Numbered from the stretch's first letter, positions 49,115 to 58,717 are shown. The stretch is 64,000 bases of DNA from Lutimaribacter pacificus (GCF_900142185.1 NZ_FQZZ01000006.1:124001-188000), one strand, 5' to 3'. Notes: a model not told the origin generated them from the sequence alone. Made by a program: numbers and translations.

Positions 49115-50141
49115 GGACGACCTGAAATCCCGGCTGATCGCGCAGGCCCGCGCCGAAGGGTTCGACCTGACCCGTATCTGCCGGCCCGACGCGGTGCCCG
49201 AGGTGCCCGCCCGGCTGGCCGCGTTTCTGGCGCACGGCTATCACGGGCAGATGGGCTGGCTGGCGGACAGGGCGGCGTGGCGGGGCGATCCGGCGGCGTT
49301 ATGGCCCGAGGCGCGGTCGGTGATCGTGCTGGGCGAAAGCTATACCCCGGAAGAAGACCCGCTGGCCGGGCTGGAAACGCCGGATCGCGGGGTGATCTCG
49401 GTCTATGCGCGCAACCGCGATTATCATGACCTGGTCAAGAAACGGCTGAAGCGGCTGGCGCGCTGGCTGATCGCCGAGGGCGGGGGCGAGGTCAAGGTAT
49501 TCGTCGATACCGCGCCGGTGCCCGAGAAACCGCTGGGGCAGGCGGCCGGGCTGGGGTGGCAGGGCAAGCATACCAACCTTGTCAGCCGCGATCTGGGCAG
49601 CTGGTTTTTCATCGGGTCGGTTTTCACCACACTCGCGCTGGAACCGGACGCGCCCGAGACGGATCATTGCGGCAGTTGCCGGGCCTGTCTCGATGCCTGC
49701 CCGACCGATGCATTCCCGGCGCCCTACCGGCTGGATGCGCGACGCTGCATTTCCTACCTCACGATCGAGCACAAGGGGCCGGTCGACGAGGAATTGCGGG
49801 CGAAGATGGGCAACCGCATCTATGGTTGCGACGATTGCCTGGCGGCCTGCCCGTGGAACAAGTTTGCCGTGGCGGCGCGCGAGCTGCACTATCACGCGCG
49901 GCCCGACCTGGTGGACCCGCCGCTGGCCGAACTGGCGGCGCTGGACGATGCGGGGTTTCGCGCGCGGTTTTCCGGGAGCCCGATCAAGCGGGTCGGGCGT
50001 GACCGGTTCGTGCGCAACGTGTTGTATGCGATTGGAAATTCGGGCGATGCGGCTTTGCGGCCCGCCGCGCAGGCGCTGGTGGATGACCCGGACGCCACGG
50101 TGGCCGAGGCCGCGCGCTGGGCCGTGGCGCGGCTGGGTTAG
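49110..50141 (+). CDS. queG: Epoxyqueuosine reductase QueG
   Basis: A 343-residue cobalamin/iron-sulfur enzyme: the N-terminal part with [18 protein letters not shown] and [46 protein letters not shown], two 4Fe-4S clusters ([16 protein letters not shown] and [13 protein letters not shown]), and a C-terminal HEAT-like tail. It reduces epoxyqueuosine to queuosine in the tRNA wobble base. The ATG at 49110 falls within a repeat unit. Its TAG overlaps the TAA of the convergent gene at 50138-50141. Confidence 0.95.
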   Translation: MKDDLKSRLIAQARAEGFDLTRICRPDAVPEVPARLAAFLAHGYHGQMGWLADRAAWRGDPAALWPEARSVIVLGESYTPEEDPLAGLETPDRGVISVYARNRDYHDLVKKRLKRLARWLIAEGGGEVKVFVDTAPVPEKPLGQAAGLGWQGKHTNLVSRDLGSWFFIGSVFTTLALEPDAPETDHCGSCRACLDACPTDAFPAPYRLDARRCISYLTIEHKGPVDEELRAKMGNRIYGCDDCLAACPWNKFAVAARELHYHARPDLVDPPLAELAALDDAGFRARFSGSPIKRVGRDRFVRNVLYAIGNSGDAALRPAAQALVDDPDATVAEAARWAVARLG

Positions 50142-50881
50142 CCTGCGGGTTCGGTCACGCCTACGATCGGGCCCATGCGAAACCCCGGATCGGAGCGGCC
50201 CAGTTGCGGCGCGTGCAGGCGCGAGATGTTGCCATCGAAATAGAGCGCGTTCGGGGTCTGCAGGGCGTCGCGGAACAGCCGGCCGAATTCGTGGAACGTG
50301 ACCGGGTTGTTGGAGATCACGAAATGCACGGTCCGCCCGTCATCCGAGGTGCCCACCCCGTTGCGGATATAGCGCGAGGCGCTGTCGGGCAGGAAGCGCG
50401 GGTGCAGCGCGCCCTCGATCACCAGCATCGGGCCGGATTGCGTGGCAAAGCGGCAATCGCGCGGTTTTGTCACGAAAGCGCGCGTTTCGATGACATCGGC
50501 GCGCGACGGGCCGATACAGAGAAGGCCGTTCGGCACCAGCCCGAAATTGCCCGGCCCGGCAGAGGTGATGATGCGCATCCGTTCCTCCCCGTTTTCGACA
50601 TAAAGGCCGACGGGGCTGCGGTCGGTGTGGTACATGCCGGCATTCATGGCGAAGGACAGCCGGCGCCCGTCCTGTGAAAGTGCCTGGTCCAGCGTGCTGA
50701 AGTGGCTGTATTTCCGGCCCTCCGCATCGTCGAGGAACAGGCGCAAATCCTCGGATGCCGTATCTACCGTGCAGAGCGAATAGCTGTTGCCGTCATGGGT
50801 CAGGTCGCGGCAGTCGACCGCGAAAGCCGCCGTGGCGCACAGGGCGAATACAAGGCCCAGCACGGCGCGCAGGGCGGTCAT
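50138..50881 (-). CDS. Phosphodiester glycosidase (NAGPA-domain) family secreted protein
   Basis: A 247-residue protein with a signal peptide ([21 protein letters not shown]) and a domain like the uncovering-enzyme fold: [99 protein letters not shown]. Such proteins may cleave phosphodiester-linked sugars, but bacterial substrates are mostly unknown. Its ATG overlaps the rbfA stop (50878-50881), so it is cotranslated with rbfA, an odd pairing of ribosome maturation with a periplasmic protein that recurs in Rhodobacteraceae as far as I recall. Confidence 0.8.
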   Translation of the reverse strand: MTALRAVLGLVFALCATAAFAVDCRDLTHDGNSYSLCTVDTASEDLRLFLDDAEGRKYSHFSTLDQALSQDGRRLSFAMNAGMYHTDRSPVGLYVENGEERMRIITSAGPGNFGLVPNGLLCIGPSRADVIETRAFVTKPRDCRFATQSGPMLVIEGALHPRFLPDSASRYIRNGVGTSDDGRTVHFVISNNPVTFHEFGRLFRDALQTPNALYFDGNISRLHAPQLGRSDPGFRMGPIVGVTEPAG

Positions 50882-51291
50882 GGATCGTCCTGTTCGTCCG
50901 TTCCGACATCGCGGCGCACGTCGTCCTGCGAAAACAGGCGGCGGGTTTCGTCCAGCCGGTCGAATGTCTCGTCGATGCGGAACCGCAGGTCGGGGGTGAA
51001 TTTCAGCCCGACCTTCTTGCCGATCATGCGGCGCAGCTCGCCCTTGTTGCGGGCCAGCAGGTGCAGCACGTCCTCTTGCCCGGTGCCGCCCAGCGGCAGG
51101 ACATAGGCGGTGGCGATCCGCAGGTCGGGGGATGTCGTCACCTCGCCCACCGTGATCGACAGGCGGTTGAGGTCGGGATCGTGCACGTCGCCGCGCGCCA
51201 GCACCTCGGAGAGCGAGCGGCGGATCACCTCGCCCACGCGCAGCTGGCGCTGGCTGGGACCGGGACCGTCGTGAAACTTGTTCTTTGCCAT
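50878..51291 (-). CDS. rbfA: Ribosome-binding factor A
   Basis: A 137-residue protein of the RbfA KH-like fold: [54 protein letters not shown], then [30 protein letters not shown]. It binds the 30S subunit and helps 16S rRNA 5'-end maturation, especially in cold. ATG 51291 gives [20 protein letters not shown]; a GTG three codons further up is less likely. It is divergent from dapB. Confidence 0.94.
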   Translation of the reverse strand: MAKNKFHDGPGPSQRQLRVGEVIRRSLSEVLARGDVHDPDLNRLSITVGEVTTSPDLRIATAYVLPLGGTGQEDVLHLLARNKGELRRMIGKKVGLKFTPDLRFRIDETFDRLDETRRLFSQDDVRRDVGTDEQDDP

Positions 51292-51374
51292 GATCCGCAC
51301 TTAAGGCTTTGCCGGGGCTTTGCCAATGGGGGAAGGCTTCGCTATGACAGCGCGAAAGCATAGGAGCGACGGAA

Positions 51375-52184
51375 ATGACCGACCTGCCGGGAATCGTGGT
51401 GACGGGCGCCTCGGGGCGCATGGGGCAGATGCTGATCCGCACGGTGCTGGCCAGCGACAAGGCCCGGCTGGTCGGCGCGGTCGAACGCGCGGGCCATGAC
51501 TGGGTGGGCCAGGACGTGGGCGTTGCGATGGGCGGCGCGCCGATCGACCTTCACGTGACCGATGACGCGCTCGAGGCGTTTTCGAAGGCGCAGGCGATCA
51601 TAGATTTCACCGCGCCCGCCGCGACGGTCGAATTCGCGGGGATCGCGGCGCAGGCGCGGGCGGTGCACGTGATCGGCACTACCGGGCTGGGCGAGGACGA
51701 CCTTGCCAGCATCAGGGCCGCCGCGCGTCATGCGGTGGTGGTGCGCGCGGGCAACATGAGCCTTGGGGTCAACCTGCTGGTGCAGTTGACGAAAAAGGTG
51801 GCCGCCGCGCTGGACGAGGATTTCGATATCGAGGTGATCGAGGCGCATCACCGCCACAAGGTCGATGCCCCCTCGGGCACCGCGCTGATGCTGGGCGAGG
51901 CCGCCGCCGAAGGGCGCGGCGTGTTGCTTGAGGCGGTCAGCGACCGGGGGCGCGACGGCATCACCGGCGCGCGCGAGCGCGGGCATATCGGGTTTCACGC
52001 CATCCGTGGCGGCGATATCGTGGGCGAACATGACGTGCTGTTCGCGGCCGAGGGGGAGCGGATCGTCCTGCGTCACGTGGCCAGCGACCGGGCGGTGTTC
52101 GCGCGCGGCGCGCTGAAGGCGGCGCTGTGGGGGCAGGGCAGGAAGCCCGGCGAATACGACATGGTCGATGTTCTGGGGCTCTGA
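51375..52184 (+). CDS. dapB: 4-hydroxy-tetrahydrodipicolinate reductase
   Basis: A 269-residue DapB: NAD(P)-binding [18 protein letters not shown] (about residues 7-24), TTGLGEDDL, and the catalytic [21 protein letters not shown] with His158-His159 and Lys162. It is the second step of the lysine/meso-diaminopimelate pathway. It overlaps nothing; the sdhAF4-like gene lies convergently six bases downstream. The gap to divergent rbfA is 83 bases. Confidence 0.97.
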   Translation: MTDLPGIVVTGASGRMGQMLIRTVLASDKARLVGAVERAGHDWVGQDVGVAMGGAPIDLHVTDDALEAFSKAQAIIDFTAPAATVEFAGIAAQARAVHVIGTTGLGEDDLASIRAAARHAVVVRAGNMSLGVNLLVQLTKKVAAALDEDFDIEVIEAHHRHKVDAPSGTALMLGEAAAEGRGVLLEAVSDRGRDGITGARERGHIGFHAIRGGDIVGEHDVLFAAEGERIVLRHVASDRAVFARGALKAALWGQGRKPGEYDMVDVLGL

Positions 52185-52190
52185 CCGGGG

Positions 52191-52376
52191 TCAGAAATCC
52201 ACCGCGATCCCTTTCTTTTCCCAGTCGCCGAAGCGCACGGGTTCCGGCCCGTCGCGGCCGCCCAGTTCCTTTGGCATTGTTCTTGCCTCGGCTTCGGCCT
52301 TCCTACGGCGTTCCTCGGCCTCGGCCAGGGCGCGTTGGGCGGCGGGCGGCAGATCCTTGCGCGGGATGTCGGACAT
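52191..52376 (-). CDS. DUF1674 / succinate dehydrogenase assembly factor 4-like protein
   Basis: A 61-residue protein ending KELGGRDGPEPVRFGDWEKKGIAVDF, the signature of DUF1674 (SDHAF4 in mitochondria), in which the GG.DGPEP.RYGDWE..G...DF tail is nearly invariant. In eukaryotes it binds flavinylated SdhA and protects it from oxidants before assembly. ATG 52376 gives MSDIPRKDLPPAAQRALAEAEERR. It is divergent from rsmB. Confidence 0.88.
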   Translation of the reverse strand: MSDIPRKDLPPAAQRALAEAEERRRKAEAEARTMPKELGGRDGPEPVRFGDWEKKGIAVDF

Positions 52377-52443
52377 CGGTGGCTTCCTTCCGTTCTCTAC
52401 CCCTGATATACGCCGCTGGCCCCGCACAGCAAGGCCATAGCCC

Positions 52444-53712
52444 ATGTCGACATCGCCCTCACCCGCCCGCCGCAGCGCCGTTTACCTGTTGGATCAGGTT
52501 CTGGGCGAGGGGCGCCTGATGGCCGAATTGCTGGGCGCCGGTGCGCTGGACCGGCTGGAACCGGCCGACCGCGCCCGCGTGCAGCGGCTGGCGCAGGACG
52601 TGCTGCGCGGGCTGGAACGCGCCGACCGGGTGCTGGGCAAACACCTGCGCAAGACCCCGCCGCTGCATGTGCGCAACATCCTGCGCCTTGCCACGGTCGA
52701 GCTGTGTTCGGGCGGCGATGCGCACGGCGTGGTGAACGACGCGGTGGCGCTCACCGCCGGCCACAAGAAGGGCCAGCACATGAAGGGTATGGTCAACGCG
52801 GTCCTGCGCAAGGTCGCCGCCGATGGCGGTGCCGAATGGGCAAAGCTGCGCGTGCCGCGCCTGCCGAAATGGCTGCGCGATCCGCTGGTCATGGCCTGGG
52901 GCGGCGAGGCCGTGATGGCGATGGAGACCGCGCAATTCGCCGGTGCGCCGCTGGACCTGACCGTCAAACCCGACGCCGGGGACTGGGCCGCGCGGCTGGG
53001 CGGGGCGGTTCTGCCCACCGGATCGGTCCGGGTGGCGCAGGCGGGGCAGGTTTCGGCGCTGCCGGGTTTTGCCGAGGGCGCGTGGTGGGTGCAGGATGCC
53101 GCCGCCGCGATGCCCGCGCGCCTGCTGGATGCGCGGCCCGGCGAGGCGGTGCTGGATATGTGCGCGGCCCCCGGCGGCAAGACGCTGCAACTTGCCGCCG
53201 CCGGTGCCGATGTGACGGCGCTGGATATCTCCGAGGCGCGGCTTGCGCGGGTGCGCGAAAACCTGTCGCGCACCGGGCTGACCGCGCGGGTGGTGGCCGG
53301 TGACGCGCTGGAACATCGGGGCAGTTACGACGCGATCCTGCTGGATGCGCCCTGTTCGGCCACTGGCACGATCCGTCGCCATCCCGACCTGCCCCATGCC
53401 AAGGACGGGGCGGAATTCGGTGCGCTTTTCGAGTTGCAGGCGGCGATGCTGGACCATGCGCTGGGCCTGCTGAAACCGGGCGGACGGCTGGTGTTCTGCA
53501 CCTGCTCACTCTTGCCGGACGAGGGCGAATGCCAGGTGGAAGAGGCGCTGGAACGTCACCCCGGCCTGACCGTGGATCGTGCCGCGCCGGACCGGCCCGG
53601 CATCGACCCGGCCTGGATCACCGAAGAGGGCGGGCTGCGCCTGCGCCCCGATTACTGGCCTGACCTGGGCGGGATGGACGGGTTTTACATGGCGGTCCTG
53701 CGCAAGGGCTGA
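52444..53712 (+). CDS. rsmB: 16S rRNA m5C methyltransferase, RsmB type
   Basis: A 422-residue protein with an N-terminal NusB-like helical domain (about 1-130), a linker, and a SAM-dependent methyltransferase with VLDMCAAPGGKTLQLAAAGADVTALDISEARLARVRENL. DAPCSATGTIRRHPD gives Cys304 and FCTCSLLPDEGE gives the catalytic Cys354. It methylates C967 of 16S rRNA in E. coli; the target in this group is inferred. It is followed by a 317-base gene-free stretch. Confidence 0.92.
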   Translation: MSTSPSPARRSAVYLLDQVLGEGRLMAELLGAGALDRLEPADRARVQRLAQDVLRGLERADRVLGKHLRKTPPLHVRNILRLATVELCSGGDAHGVVNDAVALTAGHKKGQHMKGMVNAVLRKVAADGGAEWAKLRVPRLPKWLRDPLVMAWGGEAVMAMETAQFAGAPLDLTVKPDAGDWAARLGGAVLPTGSVRVAQAGQVSALPGFAEGAWWVQDAAAAMPARLLDARPGEAVLDMCAAPGGKTLQLAAAGADVTALDISEARLARVRENLSRTGLTARVVAGDALEHRGSYDAILLDAPCSATGTIRRHPDLPHAKDGAEFGALFELQAAMLDHALGLLKPGGRLVFCTCSLLPDEGECQVEEALERHPGLTVDRAAPDRPGIDPAWITEEGGLRLRPDYWPDLGGMDGFYMAVLRKG

Positions 53713-53939
53713 TCGGAGGGTGTCGGGCCGGTCCTTGGCCGGGCGATTGGCTGCCGTGAGCGCTTCGCTTTGAGGGAGGAAGTGGCTGCAGCATAAACTG
53801 CCAGCCGCAGCCGTCGGATCGCCCGACTGCGGCCCTGCGATGCCCTCTGTTGCGTTCAATCCGACAGGTTGGCCGGCGCCCCACCTCCTTGCCCAAATCT
53901 TGTGCGTGGGCCCGCGCGGCCCCCGGTTTTTGTCCATCC
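53713..53939. other. Gene-free stretch between rsmB and the preT control region
   Basis: I recognise no gene or RNA here on either strand. The open frames have no family-like sequence and no ribosome sites. It carries several GC-rich potential stems (for example GGGCCGG...CCGGGC near 53723-53749). With the next 90 bases, which hold the preT operator and promoter, the full gap is 317 bases. Confidence 0.5.
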
Positions 53940-53983
53940 GGTAAATTTTACCGATTGATAAAAAATCGAATCGTGGAATACTG
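53940..53983 (+). promoter_or_regulatory. RutR-like operator and promoter of preT-preA
   Basis: TTTACCGATTGATAAA at 53947-53962 differs in only three positions from the perfect palindrome TTTACCATTTGGTAAA between rutR and the ureidopropionase gene. Overlapping it on the left is a further inverted half-site, GGTAAATTTTACC (53940-53952). A promoter TTGATA (53955-53960), 17 bases, ATACTG (53978-53983) shares bases with the operator, so binding would block the -35 region. The E. coli RutR consensus TTGACCA-NN-TGGTCAA is closely related. Confidence 0.65.
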
Positions 53984-54029
53984 ATTCCCAATAAAAGGCA
54001 CCGACAAGGCACCAACAGGAGAGGATGGG

Positions 54030-55358
54030 ATGGCCGCGAATGCGCTGACTCCCGGTATTGTCGCGGGGCGTCTGGGCCCTGCCGACTACGCCGAACAATT
54101 CACCGATCTGCACCCCAGGCTGGACGATCACGAGGCGCTTGTCGCCGCCGATCGCTGCTATTTCTGCCATGACGCGCCCTGCGTCACGGCCTGCCCCACC
54201 GATATCGACATACCGCTGTTCATCCGGCAGATCGCCACCGGCACGCCCGAGGCGGCGGCACGGACGATTTTCAGCCAGAACATCCTTGGCGGCATGTGCG
54301 CCCGCGTCTGCCCGACCGAAACGCTGTGCGAAGAGGCCTGCGTGCGCGAAACCGCCGAGGGCAAGCCGGTCAAGATCGGCGAATTGCAGCGATATGCCAC
54401 CGACACGCTGATGGAACAGGGGGTTCACCCGTTCTCCCGGGCGGCCTCGACAGGGCGGCGTATTGCCGTGGTCGGGGCCGGACCCGCGGGTCTGGCCTGT
54501 GCGCACCGGCTGGCGATGCTGGGGCATGACGTGGTGATCCTCGACGCCCGGCCCAAGTCGGGCGGGCTGAACGAATACGGCATCGCCGCCTACAAGACAC
54601 CGGGCGGGTTCGCGCAGGCCGAGGTCGACTGGCTGCTGAAAATCGGCGGTATCACTGTCGAGAACGGCAAGTCGCTGGGCCGCGACGTGACGCTGGAGGC
54701 ATTGAAGGCCAGTTATGATGCCGTGTTCCTGGGCATCGGTCTGGGCGGGGTCAACGCGCTGAATGCGCCGGGCGAGGACAAGGCGGGCGTGCTGGACGCC
54801 GTCGATTTCATCGCCGACCTGCGGCAGGCGTCGGACCTGTCCGGGCTGCCCGTGGGCCGCGATGTCGTGGTGATCGGCGGCGGCATGACGGCGGTGGATG
54901 CCGCCGTGCAGGCGAAGCTGCTGGGCGCGCTGAATGTCAGCCTTGTCTACCGCCGGGGCCGCGACCGGATGAATGCCAGCGTGTTCGAACAGGATCTTGC
55001 CGCCTCGAAAGGCGTGCGGATCATCACCAACGCCACGCCCGTCGCGGTGCATGGCAACGGCGCTGTGCGTGAGATCGAGTTCGAATATACCGACGACGAC
55101 CTGAAGCCGACCGGCCAGACATTCCGCCTGGCCGCCGACCAGGTGTTCAAGGCGATCGGCCAGACGCTTTCGGGCGACGGGCTGCCCGCGCTGGACGGCC
55201 GCAAGATCGGGGTCACCGGTGCCGGCCGCACCAGTATCGCGGGCGTCTGGGCCGGGGGCGATTGCGCGGCGGGGGGCGACGACCTGACCGTGACGGCGGT
55301 GGCCGAAGGCCGCGATGCCGCCGAAGACATTCACGCAACACTGACGGCGGAGGGCTGA
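54030..55358 (+). CDS. preT: NAD-dependent dihydropyrimidine dehydrogenase subunit PreT
   Basis: A 442-residue flavoprotein related to GltD. The N-terminal iron-sulfur part has CYFCHDAPCVTACPTDIDIPLFIRQI (Cys43, 46, 51, 55) and GGMCARVCPTETLCEEACV; then FAD-binding VVGAGPAGLACAHRLAMLG and NAD-binding VVVIGGGMTAVDAAVQAKLLG. It channels electrons from NADH to PreA for reduction of uracil and thymine. AGGAGAGG lies five bases before the ATG. preA follows after three bases. A RutR-like operator lies upstream. Confidence 0.94.
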   Translation: MAANALTPGIVAGRLGPADYAEQFTDLHPRLDDHEALVAADRCYFCHDAPCVTACPTDIDIPLFIRQIATGTPEAAARTIFSQNILGGMCARVCPTETLCEEACVRETAEGKPVKIGELQRYATDTLMEQGVHPFSRAASTGRRIAVVGAGPAGLACAHRLAMLGHDVVILDARPKSGGLNEYGIAAYKTPGGFAQAEVDWLLKIGGITVENGKSLGRDVTLEALKASYDAVFLGIGLGGVNALNAPGEDKAGVLDAVDFIADLRQASDLSGLPVGRDVVVIGGGMTAVDAAVQAKLLGALNVSLVYRRGRDRMNASVFEQDLAASKGVRIITNATPVAVHGNGAVREIEFEYTDDDLKPTGQTFRLAADQVFKAIGQTLSGDGLPALDGRKIGVTGAGRTSIAGVWAGGDCAAGGDDLTVTAVAEGRDAAEDIHATLTAEG

Positions 55359-55361
55359 GAC

Positions 55362-56666
55362 ATGGCCGATCTGACGACCGAATTCGCCGGGATCAAATCC
55401 CCCAACCCGTTCTGGCTGGCCTCGGCGCCGCCGACGGACAAGGAATACAACGTGCGCCGCGCCTTCGAGGCCGGTTGGGGCGGCGTGGTCTGGAAAACGC
55501 TGGGCGAGGACGGCCCGCCCGTCGTCAACGTGAACGGCCCGCGCTATGGCGCGATCTGGGGGGCGGATCGCCGCCTGCTGGGGCTGAACAATATCGAATT
55601 GATCACCGACCGCCCGTTGCAGGTGAACCTCGATGAAATCACGCGGGTGAAAAAGGACTATCCCGACCGCGCCGTGGTGGTCAGCCTGATGGTTCCGGTG
55701 AACGAGGATGCATGGAAATCCATCCTGCGCCGGGTCGAAGAGACCGGTTGCGACGGGGTCGAGCTGAATTTCGGCTGCCCGCACGGCATGAGCGAGCGCG
55801 GCATGGGCAGTGCGGTGGGCCAGGTGCCCGAATACGTGCAGCAGGTCACCGAATGGTGCAAGCAGCATTCCGACCTGCCGGTGATCGTCAAGCTGACGCC
55901 GAACATCACCGACATCAAGAAACCCGCGCAGGCGGCCAAGGACGGCGGCGCGGATGCCGTTTCGCTGATCAACACGATCAATTCCATCACCTCGGTCGAT
56001 CTGGATCTTTTCGCGCCCGAACCCACGATCGACGGCAAGGGCGCGCATGGCGGGTATTGCGGACCGGCGGTGAAACCCATCGCGCTGAACATGGTGGCGG
56101 AAATCGCGCGCACGCCGTCGTTGCAGGGATTACCGATCAGCGGCATCGGCGGCGTGACCACGTGGAAGGACGCGGCCGAATACCTGGCGCTTGGGGCGGG
56201 CAACGTGCAGGTCTGCACCGCGGCCATGACCTATGGGTTCAAGGTGGTGCAGGAAATGATCTCGGGCCTGTCGCAATACCTGGATGAAAAGGGCATCGAC
56301 TCGGTCCATGATCTTGTGGGGCGGGCGGTTCCGAACCTGTCGGACTGGCAGCACCTGAACCTGAATTACATCACCAAGGCGCATATCGACCAGGACGCCT
56401 GTATCAAGTGCGGCCGCTGCTATGCCGCCTGCGAGGATACCAGCCACCAGGCCATCGCCATGTCCGATGACCGCACGTTTACCGTCAAGGACGAGGAATG
56501 CGTGGCCTGCAACCTGTGCGTCAATGTCTGCCCGGTCGAGGATTGCATCACGATGGTCGAAATGCAGCCCGGCGAGGTCGATCCGCGCACCGGCAAGGTG
56601 GTCGAAAAGGACTATGCCAACTGGACGACCCACCCCAACAACCCCGGTGCCTGCGCCGCGGAATAG
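55362..56666 (+). CDS. preA: NAD-dependent dihydropyrimidine dehydrogenase subunit PreA
   Basis: The 434-residue catalytic subunit has a dihydroorotate-dehydrogenase-like FMN barrel: GIKSPNPFWLASAPPTDKEYNVRRAFEAGWGGVVWKTL, the active loop GVELNFGCPHGMSERGMGSAVGQ with its cysteine, and SGIGGVTTWKDAAEYLALGAGNVQVCTAAM. The C-terminus is a two-cluster ferredoxin (CIKCGRCYAACEDTSHQAI and CVACNLCVNVCPVEDCI). It reduces uracil and thymine to dihydro forms, the first step of reductive pyrimidine breakdown. It converges on rutR with a 25-base gap. Confidence 0.95.
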   Translation: MADLTTEFAGIKSPNPFWLASAPPTDKEYNVRRAFEAGWGGVVWKTLGEDGPPVVNVNGPRYGAIWGADRRLLGLNNIELITDRPLQVNLDEITRVKKDYPDRAVVVSLMVPVNEDAWKSILRRVEETGCDGVELNFGCPHGMSERGMGSAVGQVPEYVQQVTEWCKQHSDLPVIVKLTPNITDIKKPAQAAKDGGADAVSLINTINSITSVDLDLFAPEPTIDGKGAHGGYCGPAVKPIALNMVAEIARTPSLQGLPISGIGGVTTWKDAAEYLALGAGNVQVCTAAMTYGFKVVQEMISGLSQYLDEKGIDSVHDLVGRAVPNLSDWQHLNLNYITKAHIDQDACIKCGRCYAACEDTSHQAIAMSDDRTFTVKDEECVACNLCVNVCPVEDCITMVEMQPGEVDPRTGKVVEKDYANWTTHPNNPGACAAE

Positions 56667-56691
56667 CGGTGTTTCGCCGGCCGTCCGGGCC

Positions 56692-57324
56692 TTACCGGCC
56701 CGGTGTCAGAAGCCGCGTGTAAAGCGTTTCCAGAAACGTCTCGGCCCCCGGTGCGCCCGGGGGCATGAGCACGCCAAGCTGGGCGTCGAAATCGGCGTAA
56801 TGCTGGGTCGTCGCCCAGATCGACACGATCAGGTGGCCGGGATCGACAGGCGCCAGCCGCCCCTGATCCATCCATTCCCGGACAAGCGCGCATTTCCTGT
56901 CGAACAGCGGTTTCAGCCCGCTTTCCAGATGCGGCGCCATGCGCGGTGCGCCTTGCAGGATCTCGTTGGCGAACAGCCGGCTTTCGCGGGGAAATTCGCG
57001 GCTCATCTGCAGCTTGCGGCGGACATAGCCCAGCATTTCCTGCAGCGGGTCGCCATTCGGGTCCATCTCGTCCAGCGGGTCGAGCCAGGTTTCCATCAGC
57101 CGGTTCAGCAGGGTGACGTGAATCTCTTCCTTGCCGCTGAAATAATACAGGATATTCGGTTTGGACAGGCCCGCCGCCTCTGCGATCTGGTCCAGCGTCG
57201 CGCCGCGATAGCCGTGCTGCGAAAACACGTCCAGCGCGGCCTCAAGGATGCGCTTGCGGTTCTTCTGCTGGATGCGGCTGGGCTTTTTCGGGGTGGGCTG
57301 ATCCATCGCTGCTGCATCTTTCAT
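56692..57324 (-). CDS. rutR: TetR-family regulator RutR
   Basis: A 210-residue TetR repressor. The HTH reads RILEAALDVFSQHGYRGATLDQIAEAAGLSKPNILYYFSGKEEIHVTLL, and the rest follows E. coli RutR as I recall it: ..QMSREFPRESRLFANEILQGAP, PVDPGHLIVSIWATTQHYADFDAQL. RutR releases DNA on binding uracil or thymine. ATG 57324 gives MKDAAAMDQPTPKKPS; ATG 57306 is a possible shorter start; neither has a strong ribosome site. A palindrome that matches the RutR consensus is located between this gene and the ureidopropionase gene, so it likely represses itself and the flanking catabolic genes. Confidence 0.88.
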   Translation of the reverse strand: MKDAAAMDQPTPKKPSRIQQKNRKRILEAALDVFSQHGYRGATLDQIAEAAGLSKPNILYYFSGKEEIHVTLLNRLMETWLDPLDEMDPNGDPLQEMLGYVRRKLQMSREFPRESRLFANEILQGAPRMAPHLESGLKPLFDRKCALVREWMDQGRLAPVDPGHLIVSIWATTQHYADFDAQLGVLMPPGAPGAETFLETLYTRLLTPGR

Positions 57325-57407
57325 CACGTTGCGCCGGGGGATAGCCCGCAAGGCGCCCGCACGCCAAGACGAATCTTGACACCACGGGGGGCTTTGGCAA
57401 TCGTGAC

Positions 57408-57423
57408 TTTACCATTTGGTAAA
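57408..57423. promoter_or_regulatory. RutR-like operator between rutR and pydC
   Basis: TTTACCATTTGGTAAA is a perfect inverted repeat (TTTACCA / TGGTAAA, two-base spacer) in the divergent gap. It keeps the core ACCA-NN-TGGT of the E. coli RutR site TTGACCA-NN-TGGTCAA. Its near copy is found before preT. It is centred about 92 bases from the rutR start and 52 from the pydC start, suitable for control in both directions. Confidence 0.75.
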
Positions 57424-57466
57424 AAAGCGGCAAGCCAAGCCGCCGGGGAAAAAGCAGGGGGATGCG

Positions 57467-58717
57467 ATGCCGGCACCGGGCGAAAATCTTAGGATAAACG
57501 GCGATCGTCTGTGGGACAGCCTGATGGAAATGGCAAAGATCGGCCCCGGCGTCGCGGGCGGCAACAACCGCCAGACCCTGACCGACGAAGACGCCGAAGG
57601 CCGCGCGCTGTTCCAGACATGGTGCGAGGAGGCGGGCTGCGAAATGGGGCTCGACAGCATGGGCAACATGTTCGCCATGCGCCCCGGCACCGATCCCGAT
57701 GCGCTGCCGGTCTATGTGGGCAGCCACCTGGATACGCAGCCTACGGGCGGCAAGTATGACGGGGTGCTGGGCGTGCTCGGCGGGCTTGAGGTCGTGCGCA
57801 CGCTGAACGATCTGGGCATCAGGACGAAACACCCCATTGTCGTCACCAACTGGACGAACGAGGAAGGCACGCGGTTCGCGCCGGCCATGCTGTCCTCGGG
57901 CGTATTTGCCGGTATTCACACCGAAAGCTGGGCCAAGGAGCGGACCGATGCCGAGGGCAAGACCTTCGGCGACGAGTTGAAGCGGATCGGCTGGGAAGGC
58001 GACGAACCCGTGGGCGCGCGCAAGATGCATGCCATGTTCGAACTGCATATCGAACAGGGGCCGATCCTGGAGGCCGAGGGCAAGGATATCGGCGTCGTCA
58101 CCCACGGCCAGGGGCTGAGCTGGACGCAGGTGACGGTGACGGGCAAGGATGCGCATACCGGCTCGACACCGATGCCGATGCGCCGCAACGCCGGGTTGGG
58201 CATGGCGCGCATCCTTGAAAAGGTGGACGAAATCGCGTGGTCGCACGCCCCCCATGCGGTCGGCGCGGCGGGCCATATCGACGTTTATCCCAACTCGCGC
58301 AACGTGATCCCCGGCAAGGTGGTCTTTACCGTCGATTTTCGCAGCCCCAACCTGTCGGTGATCGAGGACATGGAAAAACGCCTGCGTGAAGAGGGACAGA
58401 AGATTGCCGACGACATGGGCCTGCAGGTCGCATTCGAAAAGGTCGGCGGCTTCGACCCGGTGGAATTCGACAAGGGCTGCGTGCAGGCGATCCGCGACGC
58501 GGCAGAAAGGCTGGGCTATTCGCACCAGGATATCATCTCCGGCGCCGGGCACGATGCCTGCTGGATCAACCAGGTGGCGCCGACCGCGATGGTCATGTGC
58601 CCCTGCGTCGACGGGCTGAGCCATAACGAGGCGGAAGAGATATCAAAGGAATGGGCGACGGCGGGGGCGGATGTGCTGTTTCACGCGGTGGTGGAAACGG
58701 CGGGGATCGTGGAGTGA
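57467..58717 (+). CDS. pydC: Zn-dependent N-carbamoyl-beta-alanine amidohydrolase (beta-ureidopropionase)
   Basis: A 416-residue M20/hydantoinase-carbamoylase enzyme: YVGSHLDTQPTGGKYDGVLGVLGGLE supplies His87 and Asp98, TNWTNEEGTRFAPAMLSSGVF supplies Glu132/Glu133, and MFELHIEQGPILEAEG the further ligands; GHDACWINQVAPTAMVMCPCVDGLSHNEAE the last His. This family splits N-carbamoyl-beta-alanine (or allantoate, or N-carbamoyl amino acids); the third step of uracil breakdown is the best fit here from its neighbours. ATG 57467 has AGGGGGA upstream. The frame open above it crosses the operator and is not used. Confidence 0.88.
   Translation: MPAPGENLRINGDRLWDSLMEMAKIGPGVAGGNNRQTLTDEDAEGRALFQTWCEEAGCEMGLDSMGNMFAMRPGTDPDALPVYVGSHLDTQPTGGKYDGVLGVLGGLEVVRTLNDLGIRTKHPIVVTNWTNEEGTRFAPAMLSSGVFAGIHTESWAKERTDAEGKTFGDELKRIGWEGDEPVGARKMHAMFELHIEQGPILEAEGKDIGVVTHGQGLSWTQVTVTGKDAHTGSTPMPMRRNAGLGMARILEKVDEIAWSHAPHAVGAAGHIDVYPNSRNVIPGKVVFTVDFRSPNLSVIEDMEKRLREEGQKIADDMGLQVAFEKVGGFDPVEFDKGCVQAIRDAAERLGYSHQDIISGAGHDACWINQVAPTAMVMCPCVDGLSHNEAEEISKEWATAGADVLFHAVVETAGIVE

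Noticed and set aside
53713-53939. A small minus-strand gene in the gap after rsmB (about 80 residues, starting MDKNRGPRGPTHKIW)
   Set aside because: No ribosome site, no known family pattern, and it would run into the end of rsmB on the other strand.
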